A stretch of 7,155 nt of DNA, from positions 1-7,155 of the forward strand of contig CAYHWW010000169.1 of assembly GCA_964360145.1 (NCBI GenBank), in the 5' to 3' direction. The stretch's first letter is position 1; the number at the start of each line of letters is the position of its first letter. The notes below the pieces were generated by a model. The model saw only the letters and a program-made list of their open reading frames with translations, was not told the origin of the DNA and ran no database searches. The translations under genes and the position numbers were made by a program. Below are positions 1-4,916 of the stretch, piece by piece. The stretch comes from CAYHWW01 sp964360145 (GTDB lineage Bacteria > Bdellovibrionota > UBA1018 > CAYHWW01).

Positions 1-50
1 GGAATTTCAGGCCTTATTCATTTTCACGCTGCGCCCCGAACCGGACAGCA

Positions 51-64
51 GTGGTAAAAACCAC
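51..64. repeat. small inverted repeat GTGGT-AAAA-ACCAC
   Basis: A perfect 5-bp inverted repeat surrounds an AAAA loop. It could be a short hairpin or an operator-like dyad. It lies upstream of the candidate -10 box and has no run of T that would make it a terminator. Symmetry this short can arise by chance. Confidence 0.3.
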
Positions 65-88
65 AGGAAGCTGATGCACGCGGGGCCC

Positions 89-94
89 TAAAAT
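89..94 (+). promoter_or_regulatory. possible -10 box upstream of bioY
   Basis: TAAAAT differs from the sigma-70 consensus TATAAT at one position. If used, transcription would start near 100 and give a leader of roughly 97 nt containing the 18-bp palindrome. No credible TTGACA-like -35 lies 16-18 bp upstream and there is no extended TG, so this is a weak candidate. Confidence 0.2.
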
Positions 95-120
95 ACGGGG
101 TTCCAGTGGCACCGGTCTGC

Positions 121-138
121 ACCCCGACCGGTCGGGGT
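121..138. promoter_or_regulatory. 18-bp perfect palindrome in the bioY leader
   Basis: ACCCCGACCGGTCGGGGT reads identically on both strands, with no loop. It lies 59 bp before the bioY start codon. A perfect GC-rich dyad of this length between genes suggests a binding site for a dimeric regulator. As RNA it could fold against itself or be displaced by CGGGGT at 96-101. Which regulator would bind is unknown; it does not match the BirA operator pattern. Confidence 0.45.
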
Positions 139-197
139 ACGAAATAGCCCTGAGCAAACCCCTTGCGAAACCATTGCGTCTGTACTGAGATGCCCCC

Positions 198-791
198 ATG
201 TCCATGACAACAACCTCCTCGATGTCGCGTCCGTCCACCCGCGCTGTGGCTCTACTGGGTCAAGCCACTCTGGTGCTGGGCTTTGCCCTGGCAACAGCGC
301 TAGCCGCCCAAGTCAGGGTGCCCCTGCCCTTCACGCCGGTGCCCATCACTCTCCAAACTATGGTGGTCGTTCTCTCCGGGCTCTGCCTCGGGGCTACCGG
401 CGGTGCTCTGAGCCAAGTGCTGTACTTGGCCTTAGGCCTCTGTGGCGCACCGTTCTTCGCTGAAACCACTGGGGTTTTAGCGCTTACCGGCGTCCGGGCG
501 GGCTATCTCCTGGGTTTCGTGCCCTCCGCGGCCCTGGCGGGCTGGTTCATGGCCCGCATGCGCCGCCGTCATACTTCTCTACGCTCTTGGCGGGGTCTTG
601 CTGGCCTCTGGGGTTCTGCCTTTGTGGCAAGCCTGCCCTGCCTCTTCCTGGGCGCTGCATGGCTCAAATTCGCCATGGGCGTCTCTTGGCCACAGGCCTG
701 GTTCATGGGAGTGATGCCCTTTTTGCTGGGAGATGTGGTGAAAACCACTCTAGCTGCGGCCATCGCCGGGCTCCTTCCACAAAAGTCTTGA
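198..791 (+). CDS. bioY: biotin transporter BioY (ECF S-component)
   Basis: BioY is the membrane-embedded substrate-binding subunit that captures biotin, alone or with energy-coupling partners (BioM/BioN or a shared ECF module). The 197-residue length suits the family. Several hydrophobic segments are visible: residues 17-37, 50-80, 92-118, 135-158 and 165-192. Family hallmarks are PFTPVPITLQ (44-53), a G-rich YLALGLCGAPFFA stretch (76-88), GVRAGYLLGF (98-107) and the conserved D179..K182 near the C-terminus. The basic loop MARMRRRH (118-125) is probably cytoplasmic. The ATG at 198 was chosen because the reading frame opens there, but only a weak GAG precedes it; in-frame ATGs at 204 and 222 are alternatives. 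No bioM/bioN-like gene is present in the window, so any partner must be encoded elsewhere. rpsT follows 67 bp downstream. Confidence 0.93.
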   Translation: MSMTTTSSMSRPSTRAVALLGQATLVLGFALATALAAQVRVPLPFTPVPITLQTMVVVLSGLCLGATGGALSQVLYLALGLCGAPFFAETTGVLALTGVRAGYLLGFVPSAALAGWFMARMRRRHTSLRSWRGLAGLWGSAFVASLPCLFLGAAWLKFAMGVSWPQAWFMGVMPFLLGDVVKTTLAAAIAGLLPQKS

Positions 792-845
792 ACTCCTTAG
801 GTAATTTGGTTAAACAACGCTCCACTCTTTTTAAGATTCCGACCC

Positions 846-852
846 GGGAGGA
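846..852 (+). promoter_or_regulatory. ribosome binding site of rpsT
   Basis: GGGAGGA ends 6 nt before the GTG at 859. This is the strongest Shine-Dalgarno sequence I noticed in the window, and it fixes the non-ATG start of rpsT. Confidence 0.8.
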
Positions 853-858
853 TTCTCA

Positions 859-1128
859 GTGGCCAATCATAAGTCCGCAGTCAAACGTGCTCGCCAAAAC
901 GTCAAGCGCCGCACTCGCAACACCGCTCTTCGCTCCAAAATGAAGACTGAAGTCACCGGTGCTCTGAATTCGATCAGCGCAGCGAAGTCCCTTGATGAAG
1001 CAAAGAAGGCAATCACCGTGGCTAGCCGGGCCCTGCAAAAAGCCGCCAGCAAAGGCGTGATCCCGAAAGAACGCGCTAGCAGGAGACTGTCCCGGGTAGC
1101 AGCAAAAGCAAACGCCAAGTTCACGTAG
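859..1128 (+). CDS. rpsT: 30S ribosomal protein S20
   Basis: S20 binds 16S rRNA early in assembly of the small ribosomal subunit. The 89-residue product has the typical N-terminus MANHKSAVKRARQNVKRRT, a lysine/arginine-rich helical composition, a central acidic SLDEAKKAI segment and the conserved KGVIPKERASRRLSRVA region (65-81). The start is GTG, supported by a strong Shine-Dalgarno; E. coli rpsT also uses a non-ATG start (UUG), which matters for its autoregulation, so weak-start control may apply here too. The last codon and stop (ACG TAG, 1123-1128) lie inside repeat copy A, so the terminal Thr and the stop are shared with the repeat. holA converges from the other side of the repeat pair, a neighbourhood seen in many bacteria. 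Confidence 0.97.
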   Translation: MANHKSAVKRARQNVKRRTRNTALRSKMKTEVTGALNSISAAKSLDEAKKAITVASRALQKAASKGVIPKERASRRLSRVAAKANAKFT

Positions 1129-1249
1129 GCTCGGTCTTTTCCCGCATAGCTTCGTTGTCGTCGTCGCGGCCTCCACGCAGCGGGCACGAGCCCGCTTTGG
1201 TCGGGCCGCTCCTCCTCCGCCTCGCTCTGCGGGAAAAGCCCTTCGCCTA
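1126..1249 (+). repeat. structured repeat, copy A
   Basis: A 124-bp unit bounded by TAGGC and GCCTA. It folds as nested helices. The outer stem is 1136-1150 with 1224-1238 (14 of 15 paired). The second helix is GCGGCC (1166-1171) with GGCCGC (1204-1209). CCA (1173-1175) can pair with TGG (1198-1200). The apical hairpin is AGCGGGC (1179-1185), loop ACGA, GCCCGCT (1190-1196). A pyrimidine-rich single strand lies at 1210-1223. It is about 81% identical by hand to the reverse complement of copy B, with the differences concentrated in the stems. GTAG at 1125-1128 overlaps the rpsT stop codon. Confidence 0.88.
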
Positions 1250-1294
1250 ACCAGAAATTTGGTTGAGGATCCGCGGTAAAACAGAGTCTACGAG
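1249..1294. other. spacer between repeat copies A and B
   Basis: This is the loop of the large inverted repeat. It contains a small dyad, AACCA (1249-1253) with TGGTT (1260-1264), and a GGATCC site (1267-1272). I see no reading frame or other signal in it. Confidence 0.5.
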
Positions 1295-1419
1295 TAGGCG
1301 AAGGTATTTTGCCGCCTGGCGAGGCGGAGGAGGAGCCCGGCGACCAAGGCGCACTCCTGTGCGCCGCGTGGAGCGGGCGACGAACGACAACGAAGCCAGG
1401 CGGCAAAAGACCGAGCCTA
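1295..1419 (-). repeat. structured repeat, copy B (inverted)
   Basis: A 125-bp unit bounded by TAGGC (1295-1299) and GCCTA (1415-1419), in the opposite orientation to copy A. Its outer stem is a perfect 14 bp (1307-1320 with 1395-1408). The second helix is GCCCG (1335-1339) with CGGGC (1374-1378). CCA (1344-1346) can pair with TGG (1369-1371). The apical hairpin is GGCGCAC (1348-1354), loop TCCT, GTGCGCC (1359-1365). The same helices occur in copy A with different bases. The holA stop codon is the minus-strand TAG at 1419-1417, inside the repeat end. Bases 1362-1399 are identical, inverted, to 7053-7090 of copy C. Confidence 0.88.
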
Positions 1420-2352
1420 CGTTATGATGAAGGCTTCTACTGGGATGCGTGGGTCCAATCCCGCAGACTTGAGCCGTGTGTCCAGCTCCAAAAGCCCATC
1501 GGCCAAAGCATAGAGTCGCGCCACATCGGGGCGCTTCTGCCAGCGGAATTTGTCCGGGTTTTTCAGGCACCACGTGAGGAAACCGACAAAGCCCAGAGCA
1601 TCCTCTGGTGCTTTGATGAGCTGACCGGCAAGGATCATGGCGCGGGCGCGGCGGCCTTCCACCACTGCCTTCACCAGCTCCGCCATGTCATAGGTCACCG
1701 CCACCGCACTGACGCGTTCAACATCAGCTCGGGTGGCGGGGCGCTTTTCGTCCCCCAAATACAAGACGAGCTTTTCGATCTCGGATGCCACCGGCGCAAT
1801 GCCGTCGGCGGCCATCAATGCCAATAAAGCTGCCGCTTCAGACTCGAGAGCAAGCCCCTTTGCGGCGGCAAGTGCTGCCACGAATGCAGGCAGCTCCGCT
1901 GACTGGGGCGTGTTGAGCTCCAGCGTGAGACCGATTTTTTTCAGGGCCTGGGAGTGTTTGCGCCGCCCATCGAGAGTGTCCGAAAGAAGCAGGAGGAGCA
2001 CGCCGGGCCAGGGGTGATCAGCCCCCACTTGCAGCTGCCTGCCACGAAACACCTCGTCCCAGCCCTTCATTTGATTGGCCTCTCGAACGACCACCAGTCT
2101 CAGGCCAGAGCTCATGGCGAAAAGATCCGCTGTCTGTAAGCGCTCTAGGATTTCGGCTCCATCAACGGCTGCTCCGTCCATGAATGCGCAACCGCCAGGG
2201 GCGCGTTCCCTCAGGGCATCCAAGAAATAACGCACGCGATAGACGTCACAGCCATGCAGAAACAATGCAGGTGGCGCCTCATCGGCCTTCACTTTCTTCA
2301 ACCACTGTTTCTCTGCCTCGGTCCAAGGCCACTGGGATGTGAGCGCCGCCAT
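1417..2352 (-). CDS. holA: DNA polymerase III subunit delta
   Basis: HolA is the delta subunit of the clamp loader, which opens the sliding clamp for replication. The 311-residue protein is near usual length (about 330-340). It begins with the family-type ALFLHGCDVYRVRYFLDALRE region (29-49), where a degenerate nucleotide-binding fold lacks a working Walker A, as expected for delta. LRLVVVREANQM follows, then PWPGVLLLLLSDTLDGR, and a C-terminal helical collar ending in LLELDTRLKSAGLDPR. Its ATG shares one base with the lptE stop (TGATG), implying translational coupling; GAGAG upstream is a modest Shine-Dalgarno. The final Thr and TAG lie in repeat copy B. The lptE-holA linkage is the same as in E. 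coli and supports both assignments. Confidence 0.93.
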   Translation of the reverse strand: MAALTSQWPWTEAEKQWLKKVKADEAPPALFLHGCDVYRVRYFLDALRERAPGGCAFMDGAAVDGAEILERLQTADLFAMSSGLRLVVVREANQMKGWDEVFRGRQLQVGADHPWPGVLLLLLSDTLDGRRKHSQALKKIGLTLELNTPQSAELPAFVAALAAAKGLALESEAAALLALMAADGIAPVASEIEKLVLYLGDEKRPATRADVERVSAVAVTYDMAELVKAVVEGRRARAMILAGQLIKAPEDALGFVGFLTWCLKNPDKFRWQKRPDVARLYALADGLLELDTRLKSAGLDPRIPVEAFIIT

Positions 2353-2951
2353 CAGAAACTCTCGAAGAAGAGATCATGCACTTCAACGGCGAGCTGTTTT
2401 GCCAGTTCATTCAAAGCCATGGTGTAGCGACTATTGTTGATGAGCACGCCGGTATTGCCAATGTCACCGCCCTGGTTCGCCGCGGGGTAGAGCCGGGAGC
2501 TGCTGACTCCCTGGTTCCAAAGGCCTTTACCGTCCTTGAGGCGGACCAGACTGAAAGAGATCTGAGCCTTGGCGCTGTACTCCTGGGCCACCACGAAGGT
2601 GGAATCCAGCCCTTGCCCCAGGGGCAAGTTCTTAGATACCTGGTCCGCGGTGGTGGTGGAGAACACGGACGAATCCACTTGCTCCACTGCCCCTTCCAAA
2701 ACCGCATCGGCCGACTCCCTGCTGGACGTGACCTGAATGCGCCCGCCCTGGGAGAACTCTTTGAGAATGGCGGAAGTAAACGGCACCTCCACACCAGGCC
2801 GCAGGGTGTTGTTCACCAATGGTGCAATATAGAGCTTATTGATCTGCTCCCGCTCCCATGTGTTGCCCCGGGAGCGGAACCCATAGCCACAAGCCGCGGA
2901 GAACACAGCGACGCTCATGGCAACATAAAGGAGAAGGCTTCGATTCAACAT
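2352..2951 (-). CDS. lptE: LPS-assembly lipoprotein LptE
   Basis: LptE is the outer-membrane lipoprotein that plugs and assists LptD in inserting lipopolysaccharide into the outer leaflet. The 199-residue protein has a signal peptide with N3-R4 before a hydrophobic core, a lipobox FSAA-C (Cys21), and the CGYGFRSR start typical of LptE. IAPLVNNTLRPGVE (42-55) and ADAVLEGAVEQV (81-92) fit the LptE/LptE-like fold. Residue +2 after Cys is Gly, with no inner-membrane retention Asp. The Shine-Dalgarno is weak; an in-frame stop lies a few codons upstream of the ATG, so the start is well bounded. It lies 47 bp after the HD-GYP gene and overlaps holA by one base. Confidence 0.9.
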   Translation of the reverse strand: MLNRSLLLYVAMSVAVFSAACGYGFRSRGNTWEREQINKLYIAPLVNNTLRPGVEVPFTSAILKEFSQGGRIQVTSSRESADAVLEGAVEQVDSSVFSTTTADQVSKNLPLGQGLDSTFVVAQEYSAKAQISFSLVRLKDGKGLWNQGVSSSRLYPAANQGGDIGNTGVLINNSRYTMALNELAKQLAVEVHDLFFESF

Positions 2952-2998
2952 GACAGGCCCAGAACATCATAGCTCCCTCAGGGATGCCAAGACCTCAA

Positions 2999-4006
2999 TC
3001 AAACCAGTCCCGTGCGAATAGCCTTTATGGATTTCTCTAGCTTCTTGGGGTCCAACTTACCCTCGAAATCCCGCTCCAAGTACGTCAGCGCCTCCTTGGC
3101 CCGTTCATTCATACTGCCTTCACACTCGCTCACAAGATTATCGTATTCATTGGCAATTGCCACGAGCCGCGCCAAATCATAGATGGCGAGACCCCGAAGC
3201 TTATTGGGATAACCGGTGCCATCCAGACACTCATGGTGCTGGGCCACGATCATGCGTACTTCGTTGGACACTTCTCGAAGAACGTCCTTATTAGCCTCCA
3301 GGGCTTGTTTTCCCACCAAGGGGTGCTGCTGGAAGCTGGGATCGTCCTTCTCAAGAAACTTATCGTCGTTGTTTTTAATGAGCGTCTTACCGATATCGTG
3401 GAAGAGTCCCCCCAGCGCAAGATGCTCCAAGATCACCTGGGAGGAGTATCCCAGACGAAGCCCCAGAAACACACTGAGGACGGATACGTTCACCGAGTGG
3501 TCCACAACACCCCGACCATAGCGCTGAAGCTGCGAAATGTTATTGATGACGAAGGGCTTTTTCAGGAACTCGGTAACCATCTTCTTCGCCATGGCCACGG
3601 CCTGTTTTGAGGGCTCATCACTCCCCCCTGAAGCAAAAAGATCGAGGGCCACACGGCGCGCTTCCTGGACCGCCTGGGCTATGGGCTTCGCCTCCGCCTC
3701 GACGCTTGCCATTTCCCGGGCATCGGCCTGCTCGTCGGACTTCTTCGCCCAGCTCAAAAACTGGCCCTTCAGAGGCTCCTCAATGAAGACGAAACGCACC
3801 CGGTTGAAGAGGAGTTTGTCGAAATCCTCAGCGGAGAGACTGTCTCCCCGATGCTTATACTTGATCATCCTATGCCGAATGCATAGAAAGAGATCTCCGG
3901 GCAGGGCCTGCCCCGTGACGAGCCGGGCCGCGGGCCAGGAGAGGAAAAGCGAATCCCCACCGGGTTCGCTCTCATTCCTCGGATTGTCATTGGGAGCGGA
4001 AGCCAT
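2999..4006 (-). CDS. HD-GYP domain protein, c-di-GMP phosphodiesterase-like
   Basis: HD-GYP proteins usually hydrolyse cyclic di-GMP to control motility, adhesion or predatory behaviour. The 335 residues comprise an N-terminal accessory domain (about 24-80, with LPGDLFLCIRHRMIKYK), a charged linker helix (about 85-125) and the HD-GYP core (about 135-330). Visible core residues are His170, His203-Asp204 in LFHDIGKT, His228 in QQHPLVG, His257-His258, and GYP at 265-267 in DGTGYP. The usual Asp in the ADVFDAL-type motif is Asn286 (IANEYDNL), though Asp289 remains, and the RPYR sequence normally following is missing. Activity is therefore uncertain; it could be a binding protein. There is no signal peptide or membrane segment, so it is probably cytoplasmic. 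It is first in an apparent operon with lptE and holA, and diverges from the DciA-like gene across 17 bp. Confidence 0.85.
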   Translation of the reverse strand: MASAPNDNPRNESEPGGDSLFLSWPAARLVTGQALPGDLFLCIRHRMIKYKHRGDSLSAEDFDKLLFNRVRFVFIEEPLKGQFLSWAKKSDEQADAREMASVEAEAKPIAQAVQEARRVALDLFASGGSDEPSKQAVAMAKKMVTEFLKKPFVINNISQLQRYGRGVVDHSVNVSVLSVFLGLRLGYSSQVILEHLALGGLFHDIGKTLIKNNDDKFLEKDDPSFQQHPLVGKQALEANKDVLREVSNEVRMIVAQHHECLDGTGYPNKLRGLAIYDLARLVAIANEYDNLVSECEGSMNERAKEALTYLERDFEGKLDPKKLEKSIKAIRTGLV

Positions 4007-4023
4007 TATCTCAAGGGTAGAGC

Positions 4024-4329
4024 ATGAACGATCTTAAATCCATCCTGGAACGATTGCTGGCCTCACACCCGGGCTTCAAAAAGGCCGGGCAGCGCAACGC
4101 TGTTTTCGATCAGTGGGAAAAAGCCGTGGGGGCCAAGATCGCCCGCCATGCCTGGCCACTCAAAATACTGGACGGCGGCATGCTCCTCATCGGCACGGAG
4201 AACAGCTCCTGGTCCCAGCATTTGAAGTTCCTCGAACCCCAGCTCCTGGTGAAGCTCCATGAAACCCTCGGCGATCAGGCCATCAAAGGTCTGCGCTTCT
4301 GCGTTTCTCAGCGCAATGCGTCAACGTAA
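4024..4329 (+). CDS. DUF721/DciA-domain protein
   Basis: DciA-type proteins bind the replicative helicase DnaB and help load it where DnaC is absent. The 101-residue protein shows the domain pattern: an N-terminal helix MNDLKSILERLL, then FDQWEKAVGAKIARHA (28-43), PLKILDGGMLLIGTENSSW (45-63), and LGDQAIKGLRF near the end. Trp31, Val-Gly 35-36 and Trp63 match positions commonly conserved in the family. Shine-Dalgarno AAGGG at 4013-4017 sits 6 nt before the ATG. It lacks the extra helices of long DciA proteins, so calling it DciA is a family assignment rather than proof of helicase loading. Its stop is 11 bp from that of the convergent GYF gene, with no terminator between. Confidence 0.8.
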   Translation: MNDLKSILERLLASHPGFKKAGQRNAVFDQWEKAVGAKIARHAWPLKILDGGMLLIGTENSSWSQHLKFLEPQLLVKLHETLGDQAIKGLRFCVSQRNAST

Positions 4330-4340
4330 CTCAGGGTGAA

Positions 4341-4916
4341 CTACGCACGGATCAAGTGGAGCACTTTGACCGCGGCCCCCGCCGCCAAAACCAGCCCCAG
4401 GAGCAGGAGGACAAGCCATATTTTTGAACGCTCCAGGGGCCCCGATTCCGCTGACTTGTCGCTGCCAGACATGCCGACGATGGCGCTGGGGGGACGTTGG
4501 AACTTTTCTGAGAGCTCCACACCCGTCAGAGCAGGCTGGGATTGCAGCTGCTGCACCTGGGCTTGAGAAAGCCCTGAAGGGCTCACGGAAGGGGGCCGTA
4601 AAAAAATACCCGTGGCTTCAGTGCTACCAGTGGAAATCTGCTCTTCGGTGAGAGTCTCCTCTGAAAGCGTGGGCTCACCCTCTATAGCGATGGAGCGACG
4701 GACGAAGATGTCCTTGATGCCAAGCTGTTTTCGCACCTCTGCCACCTCATGAAGGGAGAACCAATAGCCATTCTCCGGGCAAAGTTCGTCTTCAGAGTCC
4801 AAATGGCCTTTTTCCACCATTTCTACCACCTGATCCCGGGCTAGTGGGCCAATGAGGTGGTTACTCCTCTTACGGATCATCCAGAGTGCGGTGGAGGGGC
4901 CAGCGGCGGGGCTCAT
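4341..4916 (-). CDS. tail-anchored GYF-domain protein
   Basis: The 191-residue protein of unknown role has an N-terminal GYF_2-like domain (about 12-66). Its hallmarks are Trp12, Gly-Pro at 23-24, VVEMVEKGHLD (30-40) and GYW (50-52), the pattern of short bacterial domains thought to mediate protein contacts. A low-complexity acidic and Ser/Thr/Gln-rich linker follows, containing RPPS at 107-110 and 141-144, which could be self or partner ligands. One membrane helix (about 166-189) ends the protein, so it is probably a C-tail-anchored inner-membrane protein with the GYF domain in the cytoplasm. Its ATG overlaps the mlaD stop by 4 bp (ATGA), implying coupled translation and a role linked to the Mla transporter. 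No enzyme motif is seen. Confidence 0.78.
   Translation of the reverse strand: MSPAAGPSTALWMIRKRSNHLIGPLARDQVVEMVEKGHLDSEDELCPENGYWFSLHEVAEVRKQLGIKDIFVRRSIAIEGEPTLSEETLTEEQISTGSTEATGIFLRPPSVSPSGLSQAQVQQLQSQPALTGVELSEKFQRPPSAIVGMSGSDKSAESGPLERSKIWLVLLLLGLVLAAGAAVKVLHLIRA

Larger units (their letters stand above)
1..197. other. leader/intergenic region upstream of bioY
   Basis: I find no convincing gene here. A short minus-strand reading frame runs through it but has no recognisable protein character and starts inside bioY. The stretch contains a small hairpin (51-64), a TAAAAT box resembling a -10 element at 89-94 without a good -35, and an 18-bp perfect palindrome (121-138). CGGGGT at 96-101 could pair with ACCCCG at 121-126, which would compete with folding of the palindrome. 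I see no BirA-type operator half-sites of the TTGTAAACC kind. Anything regulatory here is inferred from symmetry alone. Confidence 0.6.
1123..1422. repeat. 300-bp composite inverted repeat between rpsT and holA
   Basis: Two copies of one structured repeat face each other around a 45-bp spacer and fill the whole gap between convergent genes. The outermost 18 bases, ACGTAGGCTCGGTCTTTT at 1123-1140, are matched perfectly in reverse complement at 1405-1422. Innermost, CCTTCGCCTA (1240-1249) and TAGGCGAAGG (1295-1304) are also perfect partners. Each end supplies the last sense codon and stop of the flanking gene. There is no T-run after the stems, so these are not classical intrinsic terminators. 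The structure may still protect mRNA 3' ends or stop transcription in both directions, which is inference. Confidence 0.9.

Noticed and set aside
806..837. Possible rpsT promoter with TTAAAC (810-815) and TAAGAT (832-837), 16-bp spacing
   Set aside because: The -35 matches consensus at only about three of six positions; too weak to annotate, although rpsT probably has its own promoter in this gap.
1251..1258. CCAGAAAT shared by the repeat spacer and the region beyond copy C (minus strand 7149-7142)
   Set aside because: Only eight bases match, and near copy C they fall inside the probable upstream coding frame, so chance is the simpler explanation.
867..1406. A 179-codon minus-strand frame across rpsT and the repeat pair
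   Set aside because: It runs antisense through rpsT and through the structured repeats, and its sequence is Arg/Pro/Ser-rich without a domain.
1129..1416. Ordinary rho-independent terminators for rpsT and holA
   Set aside because: The stems are strong, but none is followed by a T-run in either direction, and the size and covariation point to something other than a simple terminator.
2376..2972. A 198-codon plus-strand frame opposite lptE
   Set aside because: lptE has a signal peptide, lipobox and operon context; the antisense frame shows no family features and is explained by codon composition.
2973..2983. Dyad TCCCTCAGGGA between the HD-GYP gene and lptE
   Set aside because: Five base pairs around a single base cannot form a normal hairpin, and no T-run follows; it is short enough to be chance.
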